The notes under the pieces were generated by a model. It was given only the letters and a program-made list of their open reading frames with translations. It did no database searches and was not told the DNA's origin. The translations under genes were made by a program, and so were the position numbers. A stretch of 64,000 bases of DNA from Alitta virens. Lineage: Eukaryota; Annelida; Polychaeta; Phyllodocida; Nereididae. Below, in pieces: positions 43,050 through 56,241 of the stretch (position 1 is the first letter of the stretch; each line of letters begins with the position of its first letter). The DNA is taken from contig OW028586.1 in the NCBI GenBank assembly GCA_932294295.1, positions 8,461,701 through 8,525,700 on the forward strand. The letters are read 5' to 3'.

Positions 43050-43909
43050 AGGTGCCCTAGGATGAAATTTGATCTTCTTCAGCTTTTATATCAATATTAA
43101 AGTATATACCCTAAAACACAATAGTGCAAAAGCCTAAATGGATTGGTTTAGGTTAACTTATGGAAACCATATTTCAAAGTTTGGATTCCACTGTCAAGTG
43201 AAGCAGTAGCTCATTAAATATTCATGACGTCACATCGGGAAACTAATTGGATAATGGGGGACCTAGCATCCGCAATTCTCGCCAGGGCGGCGTTACACGT
43301 ACTTCGTAATATTATATAGATTAATCAAATATATTGTCTCTCTTTTTAATTTTTTTTTGGGCAAATTGAATTATCAAAACAATAGTATTTAACTTGATTT
43401 TAAATCAAAATAATCGATATTACATGATACTTTATTGATAGTGCAGGCTAATACACACTTCTGAGTCAATAGTAAACAAACATTGAAATACTTGTAATAT
43501 TGCTCATTTGCTAATTCCCTTGTAATCAACTCATATCTTCTCCCAGGTAAAAGGATATCAGTCTCTGCCATCTCCTCTGATATTAACCATAATTCCGATA
43601 TGTCCAACACAGTATTCACTAGATAATCATGCTGTGAGTGATAGTGCCTCCCTACACCCATCCACGGCCGCCATATTTGTTTACATTTGGGAATCATACA
43701 AAGCATCATGGGATATCCCGATGTGACGTCACTTTTGCTCACCAGGGTGCGCTTTGACTTGGGCAAAAGTTTAAGCAAATGGCAGTATCAAAATTAACGT
43801 TTTTCTTATCTTCGTCTTTGGAAGACGGCTGTAAGACTGGCGATAGGATACATTAAAACTATAATCCTTTCCATTTATATTTTAAAAAAAAAGTCATTTT
43901 AGGGCACCT
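43050..43909. mobile_element. TTAA-flanked non-autonomous element, 860 bp (piggyBac-type)
   Basis: Ends AGGTGCCCTA inverted, flanked by TTAA at 43046-43049 and 43910-43913. GACGTCACATCGGGA near 43225 recurs inverted near 43714, so the inner arms also pair. A 129-residue minus-strand frame (43778-43389) has no recognised domain. TTAA targeting is typical of piggyBac, but no transposase is present. Confidence 0.8.
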
Positions 43910-43913
43910 TTAA

Positions 43914-46900
43914 CAAACTACAGCCTTGTATGTCATGGCATTGTGAAATGTCTGCAATACCTGGAAGAAAAAAAAACCTAATTGTTACCGTGCCCACATT
44001 TTACATTATCTTGTTACTATTCAAGTACATTTGTATTCTACTACTGATCATTTTATTGCTAACTTAACTAAATAAACTGCACTAACAGGTTTTCAATGCT
44101 TTAATGGCACCTGACCTAATAATTTGCATTAGCTTGGATTCAATCAGTGCTATAAAAAAAAAAGTATCGCACCTGGCCAAAATAAAGTAAAAAAAAAAAG
44201 TTTAGACAATTTTTTTTTTATGTCATACTTCAATGAATTGTGATACGTACATACTGTACATACTGAGAACAGACAACAATGTTATGTCAACTTCACAATC
44301 ACCAAATAAAGCTGCTTCAGTGCCTCATCTCAGGCTACGTGTGATCGCTCCTTGTAGTGACGGAGGAGTGGAGCAGCTGTTTTCATATTTGTAAAGTTTT
44401 AATTAAGGCCAGAGGATTTTTTTTTGTTTTTTTGGCCGATATAATTTCAAAAATAAAGTCTAATCTTTGCTTTTTTTGTACTTGAGTAGCATATTAAGTT
44501 TCATGACACTTGCAACTTGCAAGTATTCACTTTGCATCTAGGATTTGTCATTCTCATAGCATGATTTTATTCATATTTTATTCCGAATCTCGACATTGTC
44601 TTCGGAATAAAAATGTCTGTAAGACAAAAAATTTATATAAGTCTAGCCAAAGCAATGATAACTAAACTTATTTCAGGAGGTTAATTTAATTCTTACGCAC
44701 AGATTAATCATTCAATCAAATATTGACCATGATAACCAGCAGGAGAATAAAAACTCCTGCCAAAACCATATACGTGGCATAGCAAGTTCTGAAAATTATG
44801 GGAACTAAATTTTGGTTAACTGTCTGCTATCTATAGTTAATGATTTTAGGTCTACCAAAATCCCAGATTACAGTGTATCTCAGCGTAGAACAGAAAAACA
44901 TTGCTTAAAAGTTGTTCGTGAGCTATCTGGGGGGGGGGGGGGAGCAAGAAAAGGTGCACAAATTTTAAATCTTACAAATACATATATTTTGCTCAATACA
45001 GCCCTAAGTGCAACAAATGTTCCTAAACTTGCACAACAGTAAACCATATACAAGAAGTGCCATTGACACAGGGAAACTTTGTTATTCAATTGACTACATA
45101 CAAAATTTGAAGTGTGATGTAAAAAGTACTGGTTTTTTTAAGCACAACATACCAAGTACAGCATAAGCAGAGCAAGGCTCTTCAGGATGGCCTTTCTTTC
45201 TGTTAGCAATACAGGTCCTCTGGTTTGGAATTTGATTTATCACCATCACTAGGAATTAAATGGAATTCTGCGTTATCATACATGTAATGATAAACAATAT
45301 GTGTTCAAAACTTAACATAACACATAATGTAGCATATATGCATTGCCATCCAGAAAAACAATCAACGGAAGAAAAAGTTTGCCAACTTTCCTGGCATCTT
45401 AAGATCAATATGGAGTAAAGGTACTTACCAGGCTTTTGTACTTTTCAGCAGGTTCTGAATCTGTAGTAGGCCAAAGATTTCTTGCAAGGACTGTTCTCCT
45501 GGATGGGTTTTCTTTTTTCTTTTCAAAGCAAGACAATACTGAAATAATAATTTTTGTTTGCAATGTTTTATCACCTTACAACAGTTTCTGTATCAATGTT
45601 GCTTTTATAAATAACACCTTGATTGGTACAGATGTGAAAGATTTTGCCTGGTTTCTGTTTTTCAAAGTATGCAACTTGAAAGTTTTGTATGTGATCTGCC
45701 ACATTCATATATCCATCATTTGCATTTTTCCAGACTTGTTGGTTTCGGGAATGGAAAGAATTCACTCCATCTTCCAGTCACTCGGGGTACCTGTAAATTT
45801 AAATCATGAATAAAATTACTGGAAATGATGATTGAAGCTCCTAACTCAAATTTGAATTTTCATTACTTCATCCACAGACCTAGTTTTATTTATCAATGTT
45901 CGTTCTGATCATTGAATAAACGAGGGGGTTACAAAAGTTTAGCATAATTGCCTTTTTATGGAGTAAACTTGGGACGATAATTGCGAAATAACTATCGTAC
46001 CAGTCTTGGCTTTGAATACAACTGCAATGCCAATACATTTTCACACTAAATAATCTGATTGGACCTTTTTAAAATACCACATACATTTCTGACTCAGTAA
46101 CTGTAAATTTCACGACATAAATTGGCAGAATTGCGGTGGTTTCTTAAAATCATAGATCTATCTGTGTCTGCCATGCTAGTGTTCAGTGTATCACTGCATA
46201 GTGGTATTAGTCTACAAATGAATCCAGTAGCCAGGTAGCACACTATTAATATGATGCTCACATCAGGGGTGCAATATTTGATTGGCTCTCTGGTGGAAAT
46301 TGTGGGGAGAGGGGGCTTTGTATTCCTACAATTACTGAAACTATTCAAGCTTTTGTTTGAGAACAATTAACCTATCCAACTGTGATTTATGGCAGTTAAG
46401 ACTAAAGACAAGGTATTCCAACCAGTATTGTTTTTAGCATCACAATTTGCTATTACTGTATTATTTTAACTCAATTATAATGTATAAGTATTCTTTATTT
46501 TCTTAATAACTGGCACCAGAAACTATCATTAAATCATTTAATTGTGCATTTAATGATTAATTTATATTGCTCTCTGATTCCATAATTGAATATCTATAGT
46601 GATGTACATGGTTGTAGCTGTTGAAATTGTAGTTTTGAATATGACGGTCGAATGTATCACAAACCTACAGACTCCAATGCAAAGCCAAAGATCGATTTTT
46701 TTTTCTTTTTAGGATCATATATTGCAAAACTTCTCATGAAATTGCAAATAAAATATTAGCCTGAGGTTAATAATTATGGTAATATAGCCAACAAACACGC
46801 ATTGAGTTTGACGCGTGCAATGCCAATGTGTGTGCAGTGTCATCTTGTCACATGTTGACAATGACATTTGACAGACAGCCGACCATTCTCCAGTACTAGC

Positions 46901-47210
46901 ATGCTCCATCATCTTGTCATTGCTTCAATACATTCTCTAGCTCCTCTGGCATACCTTCATTGGCCCCTGGTGGATATGTTACACATTCTTCAAATTCCCG
47001 TGCACATTCTCGTGCCACATTCCGATTTGAGTATCTTGAACCGCGGCAAACATTTCTTGTAACTCCTGATTAACTCAATAAAGATAAAGGGTTGACCTTT
47101 GTCAGGGACTTGCATTATGCTTAATTCGAATCATATATGCAATCCCAAAGTGTAACTTAGTAAGCTGTCAATGTTTTTAGCAAATTTAGTTGACAAGCTA
47201 AACGTGATTC
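43914..47210. other. Gene-free spacer
   Basis: Homopolymer runs (G run at about 44930-44942, several A and T runs) and AT-rich sequence. The open frames at 45436-45813 (+) and 46868-47062 (+) lack supporting splice or homology evidence. Confidence 0.45.
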
Positions 47211-47309
47211 AGTTCCATCCCAGAAGAAGGACTTACAAGGTGCTCCTCTGAGTAGTGAAGGTGTTGATGATGATGGATGGCGAACACCCAAACCTAAGCG
47301 AAGACCAGG

Positions 47310-47540
47310 CTGGACAAACAACCAGGGCTACGGCAACCAGGGCTACAGTCATAACAACCAGGGCTACAGACGATACACACTGATACACATTGGCTTGGCC
47401 CATTTATAATACTTTACATGCATGTATACAATGTAACCAGGGCCAAAGTCGTAACAACCAGGGCCACAGTCGTAACAACCAGGACTACAGTCATAACAAC
47501 CAGGGCTACAGTCATAACAACCAGGGCTACAAACAAGCAG
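47310..47540 (+). repeat. 21-bp tandem repeat coding for NNQGYSH
   Basis: Units of the form AACAACCAGGGCTACAGTCAT occur in two blocks (about 47313-47372 and 47431-47531), separated by unrelated sequence. They lie in the LINE's N-terminal region and would encode a seven-residue Asn/Gln/Gly/Tyr repeat. Confidence 0.85.
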
Positions 47541-47559
47541 AACGTACCACAACGTCTTG

Positions 47560-50500
47560 TGCTTTATCTGTGGAGGTGCTGGTCATAAGTCCAAGTATCA
47601 TAGTTCATACTAGGAGGCAGGCCAAGAAGAACAGGCCCCCTCAATGACCACGGATGATGGTCATGACAAGTGCCCCATTAATCTAGTCCCCCCTGTTTAT
47701 GCTGCTGATCTCAACTCAGAAACATCCATTTTGTTATCTGACAGTTGTGAAGCATCTGTGAGTACTTCCAAAAGTGTTCACAGCTTTCCAGAATTGGTAA
47801 ATTATCGAAAGACTTATAGCAACAAGCTCATCTTCGCACATCTTAATGTCAACAGCATCCGAAGCAAGAAAATGGAAGTGGAATCTGTGCTCGAAAATAT
47901 GGACATTCTTGTTTAAACAGAGACCAAGGTTGATGATTCGTTTCCAGACTCTCAATTCCAAGTTCCTCACTTTGATATGTATAGACATGATCGAAATTCA
48001 TTTGGAGGTGGCGTCATGCTTTATGTGAATTCTAAAATCCCTAATTGGGAGAGAAAAGACCTGTGTGATTTTGAAACTAATGGTGTTGAATGCATAGTAC
48101 TTGAAATTTCACTCCACAAGGAGAAGGTTTTCTTTTTGCTGTTTTACAAACCACCTAATGTGAATGATAGCCATCTTGTAAACACCATTTCAAATATCAT
48201 TGATAAATGTATAGTATTAAGTAAAAGCTTTTATCTCATTGGTGATTTTAATGTGGATTTAAGTAAAACTTTTAACTCAATGACAACTTTGTTTGATGCA
48301 TATGGCTTGAAAAATGTAATTACCACACCAACATGTTTTATGAATGTTAACAATCCTTCTTTGTTAGATGGTGTGATTACAAACACTCGTTTGCGATTGT
48401 TAACTCATTTTAATCTATGTATTGGCGTTAGTGATTGTCATAATTTAGTGGGAGGAATTACAAAAATGAATGCTCCAAAAATTGTTCCTCGTAAAATTAT
48501 ATACAGATCATATAAACATTTTGATGATGATAAGTTTAATAATGATTTGAGCATGGCTCCTTTTCATGTGTGTGAGATCTTTGAAGATCCTTCAGATCAG
48601 CTGTGGTTTCAAAACAAACTGTTAACTGAGGTCATTGAACTTCATGCTCCACTAAAAAACAAAACTGTCAAAATCAAACAGGTACCTTATATGAACAGTG
48701 TGTTACGCAAAGCAATCAATGTAAAAGCTATGCTGAAAAGAAAGTTTCACAGGTTTAAGACAAGCTCAGCATGGATCAAATACCGCTGTCAAAGAAATTA
48801 TGTCAATTCACTTAAAAGATCATCCATTGTTAAATATTTTGAAAAGAGATGTTCTGATAAAAATCCAAGAGAGTTTTGGAAGAATGTTTCACCTTTTATT
48901 TCAAATGTTAAAAAATCATGTACCGATATTTCATTGTTTGAAAATGATCATATAATTTCTTGTCAAGCAAAGGTGTCAAATATATTTAATGAATATTTTA
49001 TAAATGTGACCAAAGACCTTGCTGAACATGAAGTAATAGCAGATATGCCTGTTGTTGATGTAATTAACCATTATGGAAGTCATGGAAGTATACAACTTAT
49101 TCAACAAAATATTTGTAATCAGCCAAAATTTGAGTTTACTAGTGTTACATATGATCAGGTATTACTCAAACTCAAATCACTGAAGATTAATAAGAGCCAA
49201 GGTTATGATCTTATTCCTGCAAAGGCTGTAAAAATTGGTGCCAATGTTCTAGCTTTTAATTTAACTAGCTTAATTAACCAAAGCATTGTTCATTGTGTAT
49301 ATCCTTATGATCTAAAGAGGGCTGAAGTATCTCCGTTGTTCAAAAAAGACGATTGTTATTATAAAGGTAATTACAGACCTGTTAGTTTACTTACTATAAT
49401 ATCAAAAGTAGTTGAGGGTTTAATGTGTGACCAAATGAATACTTACTTTTCTCACATTATTTCAGCCAACCTATCTGCGTATAGAAAATTGTATTGTTGT
49501 GAAAATGTTATTTTGAAGTGTGTAGAAAGTTGGAAGTGTGCGCTTGATAAAAATGAAACTGTTGGTTGTATTCTAATGGATTTGTCAAAAGCATTTGACT
49601 CGATACCTCATGGTCTAATGTTAGCTAAACTTGCAAATTATGGTTTTTCTTTAAATGCTGTAAATTTTATCAAAAGTTATTTGTACAGAAGACCTCAGAG
49701 AGTCAAATTAGGTAATGTCAAAAGCAATTGGTTATATTTAGAAAGAGGTGTCCCACAGGGATCCATAGTTGGCCCTGTTTTATTTAATGTCTTTATTAAT
49801 GATTTGCTATGGTTATTGAATACAAAGTGTGATGTCTTTAATTATGCCGACGACAATACTTTGGCCTTTTGTCACAAAGATCCAAATGTTGTAAAATCCG
49901 TCCTTGAAGAAGCATCACAAATTTCTGTTAACTGGTTTCAGGACAATTTTATGAAGGCAAATCCTTCTAAGTTTCAGTGTATGACATTAGGTAGATCTCA
50001 TCAAACCCTTGTATTTAATATTGGCGACACTGTAATTGCATGTACAGATTATGTTAAACTCTTGGGCTTCAACATTGACAATCAATTAAAATTCTCACAT
50101 CATATTAAACATCTTATCAAAAAATGTAGTAGGCAAGTAAATGTTATTGGTAGGCTCAGTACTGTATAAACCACTAAGTCTAAATTACAAATTGTTGATG
50201 CTCTTATATGTTTTAACTTAAGGTAATGTAACTCTGTTTATCATTACTGCAGTGTGAGTGACTCTATGCAACTTGAAAAATTGTTAAAGCGAGCTCTTCG
50301 GTATGTTTATAATGATTTTAATTCAGAATACAAAGATTTACTGTTAAAGGCAAATAGAAGGACACTCTATTTGAGCCGCATACATGATATTTTATTCGAT
50401 GTTCACAAATTAAGACATTTTAGGTTGCCACCATTAACCTCAGATTTTTTTGAAGAAAGAGTCACCAACTACAATTTAAGAAATAGTAGTCTAGTCCAGC

Positions 50501-50668
50501 CTACTGTAATGTTTGGTTTTAGGTCTTTTAAGTACAATGGTGCCATGCTTTACAATAAATTACCTCCTGTGTTTAAAGAAATTAAGTTTACCTGATTTTA
50601 AAAGTAATGTCCAGTCATGGAAACCTGCATGTAAATGTGGTGCATGCTTGATCTGTGTTCTGTGATAT
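47560..50668 (+). pseudogene. LINE polyprotein: zinc knuckle, AP endonuclease, reverse transcriptase
   Basis: A zinc-knuckle motif CFICGGAGHKSKYH (last Cys replaced by His) precedes the endonuclease: FAHLNVNSIRSK, TETKVDDS after a stop, then SFYLIGDFNVDLS. The reverse transcriptase shows NYRPVSLLTIISKV, LMDLSKAFDSIPH, GVPQGSIVGPVLFN and the catalytic FNYADDNTL. The C-terminal part has CVSDSMQLEKLLKRALR-like sequence and ends with WKPACKCGACLICVL. Disabling changes are few: stops near 47610, 47914 and 50167, one or two more near 50220, and a frameshift near 50590. The longest uninterrupted stretch is 730 codons. Such proteins nick target DNA and reverse-transcribe the element's RNA; this copy is probably inactive but recent. 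Confidence 0.9.
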
Positions 50669-50841
50669 TTAACTTATACAATGATTTTATACACCATTTT
50701 GTTTTACATATGTCATTTGTAAATACTTCATTTCATTTTGTAAATACTCATCTTTCATTTGTCGATTACAAGCACTTGTGCTTATGTTGTTTATTGTAAA
50801 ATTTAACGACTTTAAATAAAGCTTTACTTACTTACTTACTA

Positions 50842-50925
50842 TAATGCCAGTTGCATGTGCAGTTGTACTGCATGTGCCAATGCCAGTTGCATGTGCAATT
50901 GTACTGCATGCGCGCACATGCATGC
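50842..50925. repeat. 39-bp tandem pair directly after the LINE tail
   Basis: ATGCCAGTTGCATGTGCARTTGTACTGCATGYGC occurs twice in direct order, followed by further GCATGC-like sequence. Confidence 0.75.
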
Positions 50926-51316
50926 CATGTTTTAGGAAATTATATATTCCTCCCATGTTAGGCTTCGTAGTGAGGTGAGTCTTCCAAGTGTTGCATTTTA
51001 ATGTGAAGATGGTTAATGGTGTTGAACATTTGTTTTCTATGAGGGCAGTGCCACCGTTTAATGGCATATCTTTCCTGCCAATATAAGCACAATGCTGGCT
51101 ACATGACATGCACGATTTATGACTGAGGTATGGTGGCCGAGGAGTACACTTTCTGGTGCAAATTCGCCCCCTGATAATAGATGCCTTTGCACCACAATAC
51201 CTTCGCACCACTACAGTAATCGTATGTATCGTACCGCGAAAATGATAGTGCTATTAAATTGTGTAGGTTTCGCAAAAGTGAAGGCTAATTCAATTAACTG
51301 CAGGTATGCCCCCTTT

Positions 51317-51390
51317 CTCCTCCTCCTCCTCCTCCTCCTCCTCCTCCTCCTCCTCCTCCTCCTCCTCCTCCTCCTCCTCCTCCTCCTCCT
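51317..51390. repeat. (TCC)n microsatellite
   Basis: About 24 uninterrupted TCC triplets. The serine, leucine and arginine frames around it are artefacts of the repeat. Confidence 0.97.
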
Positions 51391-54250
51391 CTTCCTCCCA
51401 TACACCAATGCACTATTTGTCACATCTAGAAGAAACCTTTCAGGTGTGCATTATGATTAAACCAGTAACTAATGGAAGCCTATTTTAAAACGACCAGATC
51501 TATAGACCTATTTTATCTAGAATACCGTTTGCTCCCTTCGTTTTCAACTCAGGATTGTACACAAATTAAAAGCTGTAAAAATTCAATATTACAACAACTA
51601 GCAGATTAATAACTCACATTTCCAAAAAGGTATTAACCAGTATTCTAGATGTATGACATCCAGAGATAATTGCGCCTAAACACAGGCTCCCAGACTTCAT
51701 GAGAGAGGACTTGCGGATAATTTTTTTGTCATTTGCTCGATTGATATTCTATAGCATTAGCTAGCATTGATATAAGCATCCGTTGATCTGCATAGCATCT
51801 TTGTACGGGAGATAATTTAGCTAAAACCGGCCGTGACTTTCGTAACTTTCGTTGGCACTTTCGTGGGCGAAAGTGGCTGTCGCCCAATGAAACTACGAGA
51901 CAAAAAAAGTCACCCTTCGGCCACCATACTGAGGGCCAAATTACTTTCATTTTTTAACATACAGCAATTGTAGAGACTTGAAGATAATACATAAAAAGTT
52001 GTCCATTTAGTTCGTTGCAACTCCTTTCATTTTGTGAGTACATATTTTGTGAAGAATTAAGATGTATGATTGGCTGATGGACATGATTCTTAATAGTTAG
52101 TTTAATAATGGGTTGAATATGTTCGTTGTTTTATGACATACAACCATAAATGACAGTTATAGTTTTAACATATATAAGTGAGAATATGAATCAGTTCAGA
52201 ATGTTATTAACCTTGATGTATTGGGAATTGATTAATTTTTCATTTAGGGTAACATGTTTCCATGGCAACCAAATTAGCAATTTACACCATTTTATGGCAT
52301 ATCTAGCAAACTTTTCCTGCTAAGTTGAAATAGCTGAAATAATGATTGTAATGTTTATAGCCATACCTGCTAGAAATGACTTTTTTGTCCCGGTTTTTTT
52401 CAGGGGTGTTGATTCAGTCACCGGTTTAAAAGATTTTAACTAATTTTTAAATAAAAATATGGGATGAAAAATATTTTTACAATTTCAAATGATTCTAACA
52501 AAACTTTGCAGTGTTTCATCTCATACTTTAGACAATCAACGATTTTTTATGGACAAACCAAACATTACACAACTTCAATAGGTGTTTTAACGGAGAACAA
52601 CGTTCTAAAAACAATCAATAGGGTTTAAAGATCAGTTAACTTCTATGGATATATTACACAGTTGTTTTTAAATATATTTTTTCATATTTTTATCTGTTCA
52701 CATGAAAATATTTTAGAATTATGTATGTTTATTCATTTGGCTCATAATATTTATTACATACGTCCCTATATTATGAGCCATGCATGAATAAAAACAACAT
52801 TAATTGGTATATTGAAATGATAAATTCCCAGATAAATGTAGATCTATCCGTGTCTCATGTTTACAATTGAATATAATATAGGGATATAAGAAATTTCCTA
52901 ATGCAAAAATAATCAATGAAATCAATACATTATATAAATGTGCGTGTTATAATATGATTTGGTATGGTTGTGATAATACTCCGGTTTAAATATATTTGTG
53001 ATCTGAATGAAGTTGAAGATTAAATACACTGTCTTGTGGCCTGTCCAAGCAACTATTTATTTCGAGATAATCTAAATGTGATAGCAAGGAAATATGTTGG
53101 TAACTATAATACACTAAAATGAACTGCCTTGATAAAAACTTGATCTTGTTTCTAAAAGTGAAATTATTTCTGTAAATATTTATATACTTCCAATTAATAT
53201 ATATAGAGCTGTGTATTTTGAAGTCAAATCATTCTGTAAATAATTATATCTTACACATTATATAAGGACTGTATTTTAATGAACACGTTAATATGTATTA
53301 TATATGTAAAATACTACTTTATGCTTATGATACAAGATGTATGTAAAAAAGATTTTGATTATATTTTATAAAGAGTTGATGATCTAAGCAGCTAAACTAC
53401 TAATGTTAACTTTATGTTAATACTTAAATTTGGTGGCTGGAACCATCTGTAACTATAGTCTTTGTTGTGATGTACTTATGACATATATGTCTTGTCTGAG
53501 ATCTTAATTGTCAAATAAAATTACATGTATATATAATACAATTAATTTTTGGCTGGGGGTTACTGCAGTAAACATAATTTTCATTATTATATGGGAACTG
53601 GCACCTGCACAGGAGTGATCTTAAGTCCAAAACACACAAAGGAAGACTTCGGAGCATATCAAAAGATTTAAAAAACACCAAAAGGGGAAACTGAGAAGAA
53701 AAAGACATTCATGATGGAATTTGGAAAATTGCGAAAAAGCTGAACTCCTTCATAAAATCTAAAAGTTACAAAAAATATATGGGCATCCATGTGTATATAA
53801 TCATTTTGATTTTAATCAAAACATTTCTTCAATAAAGGGTTTTTTAGTCTTTATTGCCCCCAGTGTTCAATAAAGAACATTATAGTCAAATGCGAATCAT
53901 GGAATCCACGGAAATGTTGTTATGTGATGGGTTTTTATGATTGCAATGTCTAATATATGAAATTATGTTTAAATTGTGATTTTCCCGCCAAAATGCTTCA
54001 ACAAAGAAAAAACTTTGTCAAGACGATTGTCCTTGTTTATATTGTAATTTTTTTCAAATTCTGCCCCTGGACAGTGTGCTGGCTACGAATCTGGCTAGTT
54101 TGTTTGTGGCTTCTGTAAGTAATAGCATGTTACCAAGTGAAATAAAGTCGTTTGAAATCAGAAATTATCTTGTGTTTGAATATATTTCTAATATGATTTG
54201 AGTTTCATTACATATGATTTATTGAGTGTCAAATTTTTATGTTGCCTCAT
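51391..54250. other. Gene-free AT-rich spacer with one clean hairpin
   Basis: TGGCTCATAATAT (52738-52750) pairs perfectly with 52768-52780 across a 17-nt loop, and the flanks ATTCAT/ATGAAT extend it imperfectly, so this may be a tiny MITE relic. Otherwise nothing recognised. Confidence 0.55.
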
Positions 54251-54662
54251 TGTCCTTCCGTCACAAAGGTTTTGTCCTTCCGTCACACTGGAAGTAAGCT
54301 GCTGTATAATAGTACTTATTGTCTATATTGAATTACACTTATATTATAAATTTAAGACCACTATTCAGGCAATTGTATTCTGCCATCAAACTAATTGTGC
54401 GGTTTATGAATTCACAGAAAACCTCATATATGTAATCAGAAGTCTTGAGGTTGGTTGCAAGAAATGTCCTTCCGTCACGCAGCTATTAAACTGACTTTTC
54501 ATATATTCTTTACATGCTTGTAAGATTATGTAAATTATGAATTGTTCACAGATATGTAAGCTAAACCATAATATCACAAATCATTTTAACAGAGTACCTA
54601 TTTATTTATTAATTATTCATTACAGAAAATTCAAATTCCATCAATTTATGTCCTTCCGTCAC
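54251..54662 (+). repeat. Four exact, same-strand copies of a 14-mer
   Basis: TGTCCTTCCGTCAC lies at 54251, 54273, 54465 and 54649. The sequences between copies are unrelated AT-rich DNA. The complement GTGACGGAAGGACA joins a TGACG half-site to a CGGAAG core, the latter being an ETS-type binding core. Confidence 0.9.
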
Positions 54663-54678
54663 TATGGATTTCATGGAA

Positions 54679-54719
<41 letters not shown>

Positions 54720-56021
54720 CTTTCAATGAAATCTTCGAACCAACCCACCCTCCTCTCCCACTATTAAAATTCTAGAGCCCCCCCCCCCCCCCCTTATAAA
54801 ATCGACCATGCATTCAGTAAAATCCTAGTGCACAACTCACAGTTCTTCGAGAAATATTTACAGAGCAGTCACTGAAGAGTGCTCACGTGTAAAAACGATG
54901 TATTTCAGTGTAACTGCAGGGTGCCAGAGACAGGTATCTGGAGTTGATCTCTGAACTTTGCTCAATTTTTATCAGATACGGATGGCCCAGATTTTCGGAT
55001 GAGCAGTCGCCCGTTTAGCTATTACAGGTAACAAATATGCAGCTATAGCTGTGTAGATTACATGGCAGCTATTCCGGACAACTTATTCAAAAGTTGCAGA
55101 TTAATATTATAAAGGTAGGCATGAGTTACAATCAATATAAATATGCGTTCAAGTTGGCATTTCGTCATTGTATATTGATTGTATAATATTATATTGATAT
55201 TCCTTTGTAATATGGGCGTTTTGTATCAAGGTGGGCCCATGTTGCTACCTTGGTTCTATGGTCTTTTGGGGTCCCCCTGATATTATCTTGTCAAAATAAA
55301 CTTGATTCTAAGTACAACAACAACAACAACAAACAACAACAACGACGATGACGAAACTATTATTCATTTCTGAAAAACTCGCAGAAACTGGTTTTGGCTG
55401 GCTAACTCGTTACACTTGACAGTGCATTGAAAATTGTTACAAATGCTCTATGTCATGCTCCATATCATGCTCTATATCGTGATATTTTTAGTAAGTAGCG
55501 TGTGCAGTACTAACGTTAGTTACTCGAGATATTCATATTATTTTTTGAAAGTGCATTTTAAAAGTGATTCGTTGCCTTAATGTTGGACTCGCAATGAATA
55601 TAGTCATGTATGTCGAAGGTTTTCTTACAAGTGTATTTCTTCCTTTCTTTATTTTTTATTTCATCAAATTAGAGTTGACATGTTTTGCTTTTAGGTTTTA
55701 TGGAATTAAATAATTTGTTGTAGTACACATTTTAATAATTCTGCAACAATTTTTAGTGCTGTATGCCCCTCTATTGAGTTATTATGATCATTGCTAATAT
55801 ATTTCTTGTTATTTCATCAAATTAAAGTTGACGTGTTCGCCACTAATTCTTACCCCAATTCATGCCCGATTTTTCCCAGGTTGATAGGATTTAAAAAACA
55901 TATTTTACAAATGTTGAACTTCAATTTGAATGAGTATACGCGAATGTTACTGTATTTTAGTGTTGCATAGATTACCAAAATAAATATCACCATGATATTT
56001 CTTTTTATTTAAATTTTTCAG
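54663..56021. other. Gene-free spacer with simple repeats
   Basis: (TA)n at 54682-54716, a C run at about 54779-54793, and (CAA)n at about 55315-55342. A 5' exon of the gene at 56 kb may lie here but was not identified. Confidence 0.55.
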
Positions 56022-56031
56022 AATTTGCCAC

Positions 56032-56241
56032 ATGGCAGATATTGAAAAACAACCCGAGGGAAGCCCCGTGAGGCGCAAGGAACGCTTATACCTGATTTTT
56101 GTAGGTCTTATTCTTTGCGCCGTCTGCATGGTTGTCGTTCTTAATCGACGGATAAACTGCAAATCAGTCAGCATTCAACAGTTCTTGGTTGATTTCCAAG
56201 AGGACATGAAGACCAACCCCAGACACTGGCAAGGAATGTGA
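56032..56241 (+). CDS. Small single-pass membrane protein, 69 residues
   Basis: The ORF starts at ATG 56032, ten bases after a good splice acceptor (TTTTTCAG, ending 56021), so an upstream untranslated exon is likely. The protein has a charged N-terminus (QPEGSPVRRKER), one transmembrane segment (LYLIFVGLILCAVCMVVVL), a basic boundary (NRRIN) and a short C-terminal domain ending NPRHWQGM. The positive charges on both sides leave topology open. It is GC-richer than its surroundings, as expected for coding DNA. An AATAAA lies at 57251. No family was recognised. It could be a complete micropeptide gene or the remnant of a longer type II membrane protein. Confidence 0.55.
   Translation: MADIEKQPEGSPVRRKERLYLIFVGLILCAVCMVVVLNRRINCKSVSIQQFLVDFQEDMKTNPRHWQGM

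Larger units (their letters stand above)
47221..50840 (+). mobile_element. Nearly full-length LINE (Jockey/CR1 superfamily) with (CTTA)n tail
   Basis: In order: a repeat-rich Asn/Gln/Gly region, a zinc knuckle, AP endonuclease, reverse transcriptase, a Cys-rich C-terminus, and a 3' end with AATAAA then CTTACTTACTTACT at about 50825-50840. No target duplication was found because the 5' end is uncertain. Compared with the other LINE pieces in the window it is well preserved. Confidence 0.9.

Noticed and set aside
43389..43778. 129-residue gene on the minus strand
   Set aside because: Inside a non-autonomous element and without recognised domain or splice support; kept only as an observation.
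45436..45813. 125-residue plus-strand frame
   Set aside because: Aromatic-rich AT-driven composition, no domain, no matching exon signals.
51119..51460. Poly-Leu, poly-Ser and poly-Arg frames
   Set aside because: Frames of the (TCC)n microsatellite.
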